A stretch of 64,000 nucleotides of DNA, from the NCBI GenBank assembly GCA_022653075.1, contig JALCSB010000008.1, positions 1 to 64,000 on the forward strand. Direction: 5' to 3'. The DNA comes from Intestinimonas sp. (GTDB lineage: Bacteria > Bacillota > Clostridia > Oscillospirales > Oscillospiraceae). The notes under the pieces were generated by a model, which made no database searches, had not been told where the DNA came from, and saw only the letters and a list, made by a program, of their open reading frames with translations. This document shows positions 43,444-52,697 of this stretch, one piece after another. A program made the position numbers and the translations under genes. The stretch's first letter is position 1, and every line of letters begins with the position of its first letter.

Positions 43444-44349
43444 ATGGATATCATACATTTAAGATATTTTCAGACCATAGCTCAGCAGAAAAGCTTAACC
43501 AGAGCAGCAAAGTTACTGCACATTTCTCAACCTGCACTCAGTGCGAGCCTTTCTAAGTTGGAAAAAGAACTGGATGTTCAGCTTTTTGATCGGGTTGGCC
43601 GACATATTGAGCTTAACGAGTATGGGAAGATTTACATCGATTATGTTAATCAAGCGCTGGACTGCCTTGGCAATGCCGTGCGTGAAATCGAGAATCGAAA
43701 GTACCAGTGCAAGCAGAAGCTGACCATCAGTTCGGTCAGTCTGCCCTTTATTCAAGATGTCCTAACTGAATTTACCCAAAGTCATCCGAATGTCACTGTC
43801 AGGGCGTATGAAGTGATGATGAAGGATATTAAGAGCGAATTAAATAACAGCGACTGTGATTTTGTAATCACTGCGTCTGATGGAATGGAAGATTTCGGAG
43901 AAAATTATCAGATTATTAAGCGAGAAAAATTTTATTTGGCGGTCAACCGCAGCCACCATTTGGCCGAAAGGCAACATGTCAAATTAAGTGAATTAAAAGA
44001 TGAGGCGTTTGTAAGCCTGCCAAGAGGATACAGTTTTCGGGAAATTACAGATAAATTGTGCCGCGATTCCGGGTTTTCCTGCCAGGTTTTCTACGAGTGC
44101 TTTCACTGCCGATTTATGGATTATATTAGAAATGGACTGGCGATTGCTTTTGTGACGGAGCAAGTGCCGGGAGAGAACTGTGAATGCCTAAATTCAGATG
44201 GACAAATTGTTTTTTTAAACATTGACGATCAGCGGGCCTATCGCAGTATTGCCCTACAATGGAACGGCAAAAAAGTAATGTCTTCCGTAGCAAAGGAACT
44301 GCTGGAACATGTGAGACGTGTGTGTAAACGGCCGCAGTCTTTGGCATAG
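43444..44349 (+). CDS. LysR-family transcriptional regulator
   Basis: 301 aa. The N-terminal winged HTH (1-60) reads YFQTIAQQKSLTRAAKLLHI and SQPALSASLSKLEKELDVQL. Residues 90-295 form the periplasmic-binding-like effector domain. The start is the ATG at 43444 after AAGTGGAG; a GTG at 43432 overlaps that site. LysR genes usually control a neighbour: candidates are the converging YczE-like gene and the ABC/CoA-transferase operon further right. The effector is unknown. Confidence 0.92.
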   Translation: MDIIHLRYFQTIAQQKSLTRAAKLLHISQPALSASLSKLEKELDVQLFDRVGRHIELNEYGKIYIDYVNQALDCLGNAVREIENRKYQCKQKLTISSVSLPFIQDVLTEFTQSHPNVTVRAYEVMMKDIKSELNNSDCDFVITASDGMEDFGENYQIIKREKFYLAVNRSHHLAERQHVKLSELKDEAFVSLPRGYSFREITDKLCRDSGFSCQVFYECFHCRFMDYIRNGLAIAFVTEQVPGENCECLNSDGQIVFLNIDDQRAYRSIALQWNGKKVMSSVAKELLEHVRRVCKRPQSLA

Positions 44350-44391
44350 TTCTATTTTTCAGCAGAGCTTGACGCAAGACAGCGTTTTATT

Positions 44392-45045
44392 TCAAAAACA
44401 TATCCTTTGTAATGGAGGAACAAGCGGCTTTCTGATAGCAGCGATAACCTTTCCTGTTACCATCGCCGTAATGACCGTCCCTTCGCGGATTCCGGTAATG
44501 CCGTGGAGGACAAAAAGGGATAATAAAAGACTGATGGTTACTACTATACAGTCAACAGCAACTTTAACATTTGGAAAAGAAATGCCGGTAAGCTCAGCGA
44601 GTGCCAGTGTCAGGCCTTCCATAGGCATTGGTACAAGCTGCATTTCAACATATAGCATCACGCCCGTCGCAATAAAAATGATGCTAATGCCCATCATCAG
44701 CAGTTTCCCAAAATATGTAGGAATGCTGAAATCGCCGATAAGCCATTTAGTAAATTCAACAAAGTAGCCAAATATGGTTGAAAAAATAATTTGTGTAAGA
44801 TTGATAATCTTAAAATTTCTACGCAGTAAAATTATTTGCAGCAGGATATAAAAACAGAACATATAAATTACACAGTTTCCCAATGGAATATGACTGATTA
44901 TATTGATTACGTACGGCATCGAGTGGATGGGTGATACCCCCAAATTGGAGTTCATGGAAAAAGCGATGCCAACGGCCAAAAGGAATAACCCAAGAACATA
45001 GATTAAAATACGGGAAGCTATTTTTACATATGAAGTCCTACTCAT
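44392..45045 (-). CDS. YczE/YyaS/YitT-family membrane protein
   Basis: 217 aa with five hydrophobic segments and the family opening GLFLLAVGIAFSMNSNLGVSP, followed by GTGVMLYVEM-like and VDCIVVTISLLL segments. Function of the family is unestablished; some are near LysR regulators as here. It converges with the LysR gene, 42 nt between stops. Confidence 0.8.
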   Translation of the reverse strand: MSRTSYVKIASRILIYVLGLFLLAVGIAFSMNSNLGVSPIHSMPYVINIISHIPLGNCVIYMFCFYILLQIILLRRNFKIINLTQIIFSTIFGYFVEFTKWLIGDFSIPTYFGKLLMMGISIIFIATGVMLYVEMQLVPMPMEGLTLALAELTGISFPNVKVAVDCIVVTISLLLSLFVLHGITGIREGTVITAMVTGKVIAAIRKPLVPPLQRICF

Positions 45046-45363
45046 AATCTACCTCAATATTAAAATTAATTTTTACCATTACTGGGTTTGCCAGACTGAT
45101 TCTTCCACGATTCGATTTATATCTGCTGGTATCCATAGCGTTTACAGGTTTTTGAAGGCATAGAAAAACCATTGGGGCTCCTGTAAAATGAATGGGATTC
45201 AAACATTCAAGAAGGGGAGATTTCCAATGGCTCAAAAAGGGATAAAATAAACCTTACAGAATTGTTGCTGAAACGTATGATGTATCTAAATTTAGTGCCG
45301 CCGCAATGGTTCTGCACTCAATACAGGAAGTGGAAGTTTTCCGCAACCCAGCTGCAACTTGCA
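45046..45363. other. Intergenic stretch with a possible transposase remnant
   Basis: At 45227 an ATG behind AAGGGGAG encodes only MAQKGIK before a stop. In another frame it continues RDKINLTELLLKRMMYLNLV, suggesting a frameshifted start of a larger gene, perhaps a transposase. Weak support; no other gene seen. Confidence 0.2.
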
Positions 45364-45409
45364 CTCTCCCGCTGGGCTTGTCCGCCGGTGGACAGGCCCA
45401 GCGGGAGAG
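45364..45409 (-). terminator. Terminator of the ABC transporter/CoA-transferase/lyase operon
   Basis: Stem CTCTCCCGCTGGGC..GTCC (45364-45383)/GGAC..GCCCAGCGGGAGAG (45390-45409), about 60 nt after the lyase stop codon. No good T-run follows on the minus strand, so strength is uncertain. Confidence 0.65.
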
Positions 45410-45469
45410 AAAACGGGTCATGGGGTTAGATACGCTTGAAAGGCTTGCTTAACTTCTTATCGGATAACA

Positions 45470-46633
45470 TCAGTCCGTAATTTTGCAAAGTGCCCGCATG
45501 GCCCGTTGCAGCAGCGGCCTTGCGCAACCGATGTTCAACCGCATGTACTGTCCAAACTTCTCTCCATAGTGTCTCCCAAAACCAAGGCCCAAACCGCAGA
45601 CATCCACAATACGTCTCTCCAGTTCCTCGGTGCTGAAATCAAATTCATGAAAGTCCAGCCACATCATGTAAGTTCCTTCATGTTTTGTTAAGCTGATTTT
45701 AGAGAGGTTCTCGGCAAGAAATTGCTGTACGTATTTTGAATTTTCCTCCAAATACCGGAGCTCTGCATCCAGCCAGCTTTCGCCATGCTCATATGCCGCC
45801 TTTGTGGCAACCAACCCAAAAAGATTCGGACTCATAATCCATGCATCATGAATTTTATCGACAATCCGATCCCGCAACGTACCATCAGGGATAATCAGAT
45901 TAGCCGAGCAGAGCCCAGTCAGACTGAAGGGTTTCCCTGCGGAGGTAAACGACATGGTAAGATTCTTGGCGGCTTCAATTCCCACCATAGAGGTGTAATG
46001 GGTTCCGAACAGCGTGATGTCGCCGTGAACTTCGTCAGACGCCAGATATACCCCGTATTTTGCGCATAACTTGGAAACACGCTCCAGTTCCTCTCTGTTC
46101 CACACTCGGCCAACCGGATTGTGTGGATTACAGAATATCATCATTTTAACACCCTGGCGGAATGCCTCCTCCATTTGGTCAAAGTCAATCGAGCAAAAAT
46201 CCCCGTTGCGTTTCAGCTCCTGCTCCACCAGTATGCGGCCTGTATTTTTGACAATCGCAAAAAACGGCTCATAAGCCGGCGTCAAGATCAGGACCTTCTC
46301 TTCGGGTTTTGTCAGCGCCTCAATGGCGAATCGAAGCGCGGTAACGACGCTCTGTGTGGCGGTTATCCATTCTGGAGGAATATTGAGCCCGTGACGCCGC
46401 TGGAACCATCGTGATACGGTGTTCCGATAATCCTCCATTGCAAAGGTATACCCGAATACACCGTGGTTGGCGCGGTTATGAATCGCTTGAATTACCGCTT
46501 CGGGCGCACGGAAATCCGTGTCAGCGATCCAGAGAGGAATCAGGTCTTTCGTTGTTTCAAATTTTGCCTTGCAACGGTCCCATTTTATACTTCCGGTACC
46601 GGTTCGGTCTATCATCTCGTTAAACTGATCCAT
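45470..46633 (-). CDS. MalY/PatB-type pyridoxal-phosphate C-S lyase (cystathionine beta-lyase-like)
   Basis: 387-aa fold type I PLP enzyme. It opens DRTGTGSIKWDRCKAKF with LIPLWIADTDFRAPEAV, a MalY/PatB signature. Other motifs are FCNPHNPVGRVW, ASDEVHGDI and PLP Lys234 in SFTSAGKPFSLTG. Family members cleave cystathionine, cysteine conjugates or act as aminotransferases. As the last gene of the transporter operon, 6 nt after the CoA-transferase, it probably acts on the imported compound or its product. Confidence 0.88.
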   Translation of the reverse strand: MDQFNEMIDRTGTGSIKWDRCKAKFETTKDLIPLWIADTDFRAPEAVIQAIHNRANHGVFGYTFAMEDYRNTVSRWFQRRHGLNIPPEWITATQSVVTALRFAIEALTKPEEKVLILTPAYEPFFAIVKNTGRILVEQELKRNGDFCSIDFDQMEEAFRQGVKMMIFCNPHNPVGRVWNREELERVSKLCAKYGVYLASDEVHGDITLFGTHYTSMVGIEAAKNLTMSFTSAGKPFSLTGLCSANLIIPDGTLRDRIVDKIHDAWIMSPNLFGLVATKAAYEHGESWLDAELRYLEENSKYVQQFLAENLSKISLTKHEGTYMMWLDFHEFDFSTEELERRIVDVCGLGLGFGRHYGEKFGQYMRLNIGCARPLLQRAMRALCKITD

Positions 46634-46639
46634 AGGAGC

Positions 46640-47806
46640 TTAAATCGCCTTCTTTGCTTTCAGGTCCTCGAGTTCCTTTGGGGATAGGCCCAAAAGCCCG
46701 CCGTATATATCCTCGTTGTCGGCTCCCAATGTGTGAGCCGGACGGTATTCTTCCACGGGATGTGTACTCATTTTAATCGGATTTCCGCCAAACTTAACCT
46801 TACCATACCCCGGGACATCAATATCAACAATCGTGTTGCGCGCAATAACCTGGGGATTCTTGATCACTCGGTCAATCGTGGAAACGATTCCAGTGGGAAC
46901 CCCTCCCTCGGTCATAATTTCGTCGACCTCATCGCAGGTGTGTTCAGCAACCCAGTTTGCAACAATCTTATTTACCACCTGATGATGCTTCTGCCGGTAT
47001 TCCTGGCTTATATATTTTTCCTGCATGAGTTCTTCACTTTTGATAATATTACGGATTATTTTGAAGAGTTTCACCGTACCTCCGTTGAGATAGATTAACC
47101 CGTCCTTAGCCTTATAAGTACCTGCGGGGACAGCGGTCGGTGCGTTTGTATCCTCTGATCCGGCAATAATTCCCAGCGCCGAATAGTTCGGAATGTGCGT
47201 AAACAGTGTGGGGACCGCGCTGTCCAGCATGCTCACATCAATATACTGTCCCTCACCTGTCTTTTCTCGATTGTATAGCGCCATTAATATACCGGAAAAG
47301 GCAAATAATCCTGATATGTGATCCAGAAGTGGCGCTCCAATCCTGGATGGTCCCGATTCCTTTGTCCCGGTTACACTCATAATTCCGCTCATCGCCTGAA
47401 TAATCGAGTCAAATGCCGCGCGTTCCTTATAGGGCCCGGTTTGTCCAAAACCGGAAATAGATGCCATAATGATACGCGGATTGATTCTTTTAACCTCTTC
47501 ATAGCCGAAGCCCATTTTCTCCATGGTGCCCGGCCGAAAGTTTTCCAAAATCACGTCACTTTTTTCGATCAGACCGCGTAACAACTTTTTGCCTTCCTCG
47601 GAGCGGAACTGAATTGTCACGCTTTTTTTGTTCCTATTAATGGAAGGAAAATCAAACTCAGCCATGATCCGCAAATCATCGCCTATCTCCGGCTTCTCAA
47701 CTTTGATTACTTCTGCCCCCATGTCCGCCATAAGCATGGCGGCATAGGGAGCGGAAATGATACGTCCCAGATCAAGAACACGAATTCCCTCTAAGATTTC
47801 ACTCAT
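46640..47806 (-). CDS. Family III CoA-transferase (CaiB/BaiF)
   Basis: Moves CoA between carboxylic acids. The 388-aa protein has the N-terminal LDLGRIISAPYAAMLMADMG, IKVEKPEIGDDLR, a central GFGQTGPYKERAAFD, and the catalytic Asp162 in GAPLLDHISGL, aligning with Asp169 of formyl-CoA transferase. Substrates cannot be read from sequence. It sits between the amidohydrolase-fold gene (30 nt) and the lyase gene (6 nt). Confidence 0.9.
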   Translation of the reverse strand: MSEILEGIRVLDLGRIISAPYAAMLMADMGAEVIKVEKPEIGDDLRIMAEFDFPSINRNKKSVTIQFRSEEGKKLLRGLIEKSDVILENFRPGTMEKMGFGYEEVKRINPRIIMASISGFGQTGPYKERAAFDSIIQAMSGIMSVTGTKESGPSRIGAPLLDHISGLFAFSGILMALYNREKTGEGQYIDVSMLDSAVPTLFTHIPNYSALGIIAGSEDTNAPTAVPAGTYKAKDGLIYLNGGTVKLFKIIRNIIKSEELMQEKYISQEYRQKHHQVVNKIVANWVAEHTCDEVDEIMTEGGVPTGIVSTIDRVIKNPQVIARNTIVDIDVPGYGKVKFGGNPIKMSTHPVEEYRPAHTLGADNEDIYGGLLGLSPKELEDLKAKKAI

Positions 47807-47836
47807 ATTGTCTATAGTCCTTTCTTTGGTGCCAAC

Positions 47837-48709
47837 TTATTTTTTGGGGTCCTCCAGGTTAAACAGTCGCGCCGCATTGCCACCAAGCCACTTTTCCTTG
47901 ACCTCCGGCTTGAGGGGCAGATCACGAATCTCCCGAATATTCCGGTCGAAAGGTAAAATCGGCCAGCTGGACGCATAGATGATTCTGTCTGAAAGGACGC
48001 TGTTGCCATAGTGGAGTAACGTATCATATCCGGAATTATGCATACCGATGTATTTTGCGCGCACCGCCGAAGTGGCAATGTAAAAATTGGGATGGCGCCA
48101 AGCGACCGCTACCAGCTCGCTTACCCACGGAAATCCTGGATTCATTGCCACAATTTTAAGTTCAGGAAAATCGCAGGCCACCTGATCCAGATTTTTGGGA
48201 TGCCCGGAATACATGCTGATGGTATTGGCGAAGCTCATGCTGCTGTGAAGACAAACCGGGACATTCAGTTCAACGCACTTGGCATAGAACGGGTACATTC
48301 TTCGGTCGCTGGCTTCGATACGGTACTCAAACGGGAAGAAAATCGCACCCTTCAGGCCCAAATCCTTAATGCAGTGTTCCAGCTCCCGCACGGCCGGCAT
48401 GCCCTTGAGCGGGTCAACGCCGCACAGTCCTTGATATCTGGGGTACTTTTTGCACAGATCCGCCACAAATTCTCCGGTAACCTTTTTGGTGCCGCCGATA
48501 GACTCCGTATCCTGAGACGCGCAAAACGCCATATCAATGCCGGCCTTGTCCATGCCGTCCAGTAGTTCTTCCATACTGATACTGACAATTTCATGCATCT
48601 TGCGGTAGTTTGGAAAAATTTTCTCATAATTTTCCAAGTCCTTTGGCGTGCATTTATATTCTCCTACAAACTCATCCAGAGGCGGTCTTAAGTTAAAATC
48701 GATGACCAT
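47837..48709 (-). CDS. Amidohydrolase-2-fold protein with altered metal site
   Basis: 290 aa in the TIM-barrel amidohydrolase-2 outline: an N-terminal strand IDFNLRPPLDEF, central VCLHSSMSFANT, ELKIVAMNPGFPWVSELVAV, and the C-terminal YASSWPILPFDRNIREIRDL and WLGGNAARLF. The usual HxH after the first strand is absent (FNLR), the HMG-type His reads N, and the GSDYP-type Asp is Ser. It may therefore be metal-free or use other ligands; hydrolase or decarboxylase activity is unproven. Start is the ATG at 48709 after AAAGGAATGG. Confidence 0.7.
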   Translation of the reverse strand: MVIDFNLRPPLDEFVGEYKCTPKDLENYEKIFPNYRKMHEIVSISMEELLDGMDKAGIDMAFCASQDTESIGGTKKVTGEFVADLCKKYPRYQGLCGVDPLKGMPAVRELEHCIKDLGLKGAIFFPFEYRIEASDRRMYPFYAKCVELNVPVCLHSSMSFANTISMYSGHPKNLDQVACDFPELKIVAMNPGFPWVSELVAVAWRHPNFYIATSAVRAKYIGMHNSGYDTLLHYGNSVLSDRIIYASSWPILPFDRNIREIRDLPLKPEVKEKWLGGNAARLFNLEDPKK

Positions 48710-48756
48710 TTGTTCCATTCCTTTCATTTATCACATCTAATATTAAATCTCCGGTT

Positions 48757-49725
48757 CTATGTTAGACCGTTGATTTCCTTCACATAATGGCAGGCAACCT
48801 GATGCCCTGGTGAAATTTCCTCCAGAGTAGGCGTTTCTGCCCGGCATTTATCCTTACAGTACAAGCACCTGGGCGCAAACCGGCAGCCCTCCTTCACATT
48901 GATCGGAGATGAAATTTCTCCTTTCAGTATGACCCGTTCCTCCTGAACAAGCTTTGGACGCGGAATTGCGGAAAGAAGCGCCTTGGTATACGGATGGTAC
49001 TGCTCTTTAAATAATTCTTTCGATGGGCTTTTTTCAACAAGCATCCCAAGATACATCACGCATATTTCATCAGAAATATGCTTGACCACCGATAAGTCAT
49101 GGGTAATAAACATAAACGTTAGATTCATCTGCTCCTGAAGATCCATCATTAAGTTAAGAATCTGCGCCTGTATGGAAACATCCAAGGCGGAAACCGGTTC
49201 ATCGCAGACGATGAACTTAGGATCAAGCGCCAAGGCGCGCGCAATGCCGATACGTTGTCTTCGACCACCGTCCATCTCATGCGGGTACTTATTTTCCATA
49301 TCCTCTGAAAGCCCAACGGTGCGCATCAGGTGCTGAACGTACTCCCGGCGTTCCTTTTCATTCGATTTCATTTTATAAATTTTAACTGGTTCTTCAATAA
49401 TGCCGCTCACAGTCATTCTGGGATTTATGGATGAAAAAGGGTCCTGAAATATCATTTGCATCTCCTGACGGAGCACATGAAATTTCTTCTTGTTTACCTT
49501 TGTAATATCTCTTCCCTCAAAGAGAATTGCTCCGTCCGTCGGCTCCAGAAGATGCAGAATTGTTCTGCCAAGCGTTGACTTACCACAGCCTGATTCGCCT
49601 ACCACTCCAAGCGTCTGCCCTTTTTTAATTGTAAAACTCACATTGTCAACTGCATGAAGTGTGCCGCGTGGCGTTGCGAAATATTTCTTTAGATTTTTTA
49701 CCTCCAGTAACGCCTCCATAACCAC
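48757..49725 (-). CDS. Peptide/opine-type ABC transporter ATPase (OppF-like)
   Basis: Second ATPase of the importer. 322 aa with Walker A GESGCGKST, the Q-loop MIFQDPFSSINPRM, signature region HEMDGGRRQRIGIARALALD (note DGGRR in place of the usual SGGQR), Walker B FIVCDEPVSALD, H-loop ITHDLSVV, and the OppF C-terminal Cys cluster (CRFAPRCLYCKDKCRAETP). It starts at a GTG overlapping the OppD stop by one base; an ATG 6 nt later is an alternative. Confidence 0.93.
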   Translation of the reverse strand: MVMEALLEVKNLKKYFATPRGTLHAVDNVSFTIKKGQTLGVVGESGCGKSTLGRTILHLLEPTDGAILFEGRDITKVNKKKFHVLRQEMQMIFQDPFSSINPRMTVSGIIEEPVKIYKMKSNEKERREYVQHLMRTVGLSEDMENKYPHEMDGGRRQRIGIARALALDPKFIVCDEPVSALDVSIQAQILNLMMDLQEQMNLTFMFITHDLSVVKHISDEICVMYLGMLVEKSPSKELFKEQYHPYTKALLSAIPRPKLVQEERVILKGEISSPINVKEGCRFAPRCLYCKDKCRAETPTLEEISPGHQVACHYVKEINGLT

Positions 49726-50711
49726 TATGTCTCCTTTATACTTTCTGCAGATCTAAAAAGATGGCATCTGACGATATGCGTATCCGTGATAGTAACCCTA
49801 TCCGGATTTTCATTCTTGCATCGTTCGGTCGCATATGGACATCTTGGATAAAATTTACATCCGTCCGGCAAATTTGTAGGGGCCGGCATTAACCCTTTGA
49901 TAACGGGCAACCGGGCAACATCGACATCCAGGTCCGGTATGGAATTAAAAAGCCCTTCCGTATAAGGATGCCTGTGATCCTCAAAAATTTCAGCCAATGT
50001 GCCGAACTCGACTATTTCGCCTGCATAAATAATAGCCACCTTGTCGCAGATTTCCGCAACTACGCCTAGATCATGTGTAATCATAATCATGGAAGTTTTT
50101 AAATCAGTTTTGAGCCTTTTCATCAAGGCAAGGACCTGGGCCTGAATGGTAACGTCGAGTGCCGTCGTTGGCTCGTCCGCGATGAGAAGGGCTGGGCTGC
50201 AAGCCAGCGCGATTGCAATTACAACGCGTTGTTTCATTCCACCGGAAAACTGATGCGGATATTCTTCGTGTCGCTCTCCGGGAATTCCAACCATCTCCAG
50301 CATTTCTTTTGCTCTTTCAATGGCCTCTTTCCGTGAAATTTTATTGTGAAGCAAGATGACTTCCGCAATTTGCTCGCCAACCGTAAGTACAGGGTTCAGA
50401 GAGGTCATCGGGTCTTGAAAGATCATTGTAATCTTATCGCCGCGGATTTTTCGCAGCTCTGCTTCGCTCAGTTTTACTATGTCTTTCCCCTCGAAAATAA
50501 TCTCGCCATTTAGGACCTTTCCCGGCGGGGCAGGAACCAGGCCCATAATACCAAGCGCCGTCGTAGTTTTTCCGGCACCGGTTTCTCCAACGAAGCCTAC
50601 CACTTCCTGTTCCTTGAGATCAAAGGATATGCCGTTTACCGCGCATGCCTCTTCATCATCCGTAAAATAGTGAATAACAAGATCTTTTACTTCCAGCAAT
50701 TTTTCGTTCAT
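49725..50711 (-). CDS. Peptide/opine-type ABC transporter ATPase (OppD-like)
   Basis: First ATPase of the importer, 328 aa: Walker [11 protein letters not shown]-loop [14 protein letters not shown], signature [10 protein letters not shown], Walker [14 protein letters not shown]-loop ITHDLGVV, and the OppD Cys cluster [14 protein letters not shown]. All catalytic motifs are standard. It starts 10 nt after the permease gene and overlaps the next ATPase gene. Confidence 0.95.
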   Translation of the reverse strand: MNEKLLEVKDLVIHYFTDDEEACAVNGISFDLKEQEVVGFVGETGAGKTTTALGIMGLVPAPPGKVLNGEIIFEGKDIVKLSEAELRKIRGDKITMIFQDPMTSLNPVLTVGEQIAEVILLHNKISRKEAIERAKEMLEMVGIPGERHEEYPHQFSGGMKQRVVIAIALACSPALLIADEPTTALDVTIQAQVLALMKRLKTDLKTSMIMITHDLGVVAEICDKVAIIYAGEIVEFGTLAEIFEDHRHPYTEGLFNSIPDLDVDVARLPVIKGLMPAPTNLPDGCKFYPRCPYATERCKNENPDRVTITDTHIVRCHLFRSAESIKET

Positions 50712-50721
50712 AATTCGCCCC

Positions 50722-51591
50722 CTAATTCTTTAGTTTCGGGTCAAGCGCATCTCTTAAACCGTCACCTAAAATATTGAGCGCATAAACAACTAACATGATC
50801 GCAAGGCCTGGAAAGAAAGTCATCGGCCAGTATTGACGTATATAAATTCTTCCTGTGGACAACAGCGAACCCCATTCTGGCGTGGGCGGCTGAATGCCGA
50901 GGCCCAAAAAACTCAGCGTTGACGCTGAAAGTATTGCATTACCGACACCTAATGTCGCCTGAACAAGTAGAGGCGCGAATGCATTGGGAAGAATATGGCG
51001 AATGATCATCATTTTATTGCTACAGCCTATCGACTTTGCGGCTTCAACAAATTCCTGCTCCTTGACCGTCAAGACCGACGCACGCATAACTCTGGCATAC
51101 TGCGGCATGGAGGAAATTCCGATTGCAATCATCATATTTCTTGTGCCACTGCCTAGCGCCGTTGTGATGGCCATTGCCATTAAAAGGCTGGGAATGGCCA
51201 TAAAGACATCCATAAATCTCATGATAATATTATCCGCTTTGGTGTAAAACGCAGCAATTGCTCCAAGGCCTCCTCCGATCACCACCGCTATGCCCACAGC
51301 GATAAGACCGACGGAAAGAGATATTCTGCCTCCGTATATAATACGGCTAAAAATATCACGCCCCAGATTATCCGTTCCAAGTAAATGCTTCCAGTTGGGG
51401 TAAGCAAACGCCTCCTTTAAATTTTGAGCATCATATTGATAGGGAGCAATCCATTTTGCAAACACAGCGCAGATAATCAAAATAATCAGAATGGTCAGCG
51501 ACAGCATTGCCATCTTGTTTTTTCGTATCCGACGGGCGGTATCCGCCCATATACTGTTGTTACGCGCCTTGTGTCTCTTACTGCTATCCAT
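50722..51591 (-). CDS. ABC transporter permease (OppC/DppC-like)
   Basis: 289 aa with about six TM helices, the long periplasmic loop after TM1 with [20 protein letters not shown], and the EAA loop [25 protein letters not shown]. Typical of the peptide/nickel importer family. The start is the ATG behind AGAGGTG; it overlaps the upstream permease gene by 8 nt, so the two are translated together. Confidence 0.93.
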   Translation of the reverse strand: MDSSKRHKARNNSIWADTARRIRKNKMAMLSLTILIILIICAVFAKWIAPYQYDAQNLKEAFAYPNWKHLLGTDNLGRDIFSRIIYGGRISLSVGLIAVGIAVVIGGGLGAIAAFYTKADNIIMRFMDVFMAIPSLLMAMAITTALGSGTRNMMIAIGISSMPQYARVMRASVLTVKEQEFVEAAKSIGCSNKMMIIRHILPNAFAPLLVQATLGVGNAILSASTLSFLGLGIQPPTPEWGSLLSTGRIYIRQYWPMTFFPGLAIMLVVYALNILGDGLRDALDPKLKN

Positions 51592-52540
51592 TATCCGCAC
51601 CTCTTTTCCTAATTTTATAGACCGACTTTATACGCGGGTCGATAAAAGTGTATAAGATATCGACAATCAGATTTATAATAGTGCACAACGCCGCTACAAA
51701 CAGCACCGTACCCATGACGCACGGGTAGTCCTTATTATTGATGCTGTCAACGAGGAATTTGCCGATACCTGAAATGGAAAATATATTTTCACACAGCACG
51801 GCGCCCGCCATAAGCGTTCCAAACTGCACGCCTATTATTGTGACGATCGGAATCAGCGCGTTACGAAATTCATGCTTCATGATCACGACAAATTCCCGCT
51901 GGCCTTTTGCACGTGCGGTTCGTATATAGTCCTGCCGAATGACATCCAGCATACTTGAACGTGTCATTCGCATAATGATTCCTGCCACTGCCGTACCCAA
52001 TGTAATGGTCGGCAAGATCCAGTTCTTCCAAGTGGCAACGCCGGCGGAAGGCAACCAGTTTAATTGAACTGAAAACACGAGGATTAAAAGAAGCCCCAGC
52101 CAGAAAGGCGGCATTGAAACTCCGAACAGAGCAACCCCTGTGGCAATACGATCTGCAGCTTTATACTGTTTTACTGCCGATATAATGCCGGTTACAATGC
52201 CGATAATCGTGGCGAGTACAATTGCCAGGGCTGCCAGTTTAAGCGTATTGGGGAACCGGGCCAATATTTCGTTCAATACAGGCTGCTTGGTCCTGTATGA
52301 AGTACCGAGGCTCACATGGAGGACAATTCCTTTTATGTAATTAAAGAGTTGTACGACATAGGGCTGGTCTAAACCCAGCTTTTTATTAAGTGCAGCAACC
52401 GACTGCGGCGTGGCACTGTCTCCAAGTAGAATTGTGGCAGTATCGCCGGGCGTTATATACATGAGCGAAAAAACGATAATGATAACGCCCAACATAATGG
52501 GAATCATCCAAAGCAGGCGCTTAATGATATATTTGAGCAA
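51584..52540 (-). CDS. ABC transporter permease (OppB/DppB-like)
   Basis: 318 aa, six TM helices, N-terminal LLKYIIKRLLWMIPIMLGVI, EAA loop QDYIRTARAKGQREFVVIMK. The best start is a TTG at 52540 with AAGGAAA upstream; the longer open frame to 52633 crosses the intergenic hairpin. Forms the channel with the OppC-like permease. Confidence 0.92.
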   Translation of the reverse strand: MLKYIIKRLLWMIPIMLGVIIIVFSLMYITPGDTATILLGDSATPQSVAALNKKLGLDQPYVVQLFNYIKGIVLHVSLGTSYRTKQPVLNEILARFPNTLKLAALAIVLATIIGIVTGIISAVKQYKAADRIATGVALFGVSMPPFWLGLLLILVFSVQLNWLPSAGVATWKNWILPTITLGTAVAGIIMRMTRSSMLDVIRQDYIRTARAKGQREFVVIMKHEFRNALIPIVTIIGVQFGTLMAGAVLCENIFSISGIGKFLVDSINNKDYPCVMGTVLFVAALCTIINLIVDILYTFIDPRIKSVYKIRKRGADNG

Positions 52541-52623
52541 AGGTTTCCTTCCCTTCTTACAGAGTGCAGCCGAACATTTCGGTGGCATGCGGACACGTAT
52601 TGTGTAACGAATCAATTTTCGCT

Positions 52624-52665
52624 CCCGATGCAATCTGACCGAACATTAGGTCAAATTGCATCGGG
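52624..52665 (-). other. Intergenic hairpin between binding-protein and permease genes
   Basis: Stem CCCGATGCAAT.TGACC (52624-52640)/GGTCA.ATTGCATCGGG (52649-52665). No U-run follows on the minus strand. This position is typical for a structure that keeps the binding-protein mRNA stable and more abundant than the downstream part. Confidence 0.65.
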
Positions 52666-52697
52666 ATACGGAACCTCACATAGAGTAAGCTAGCTAA

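Noticed and set aside
45227-45363. Insertion sequence
   Set aside because: Only a start-like peptide and a frameshifted continuation; no inverted ends, target duplication or transposase motif.
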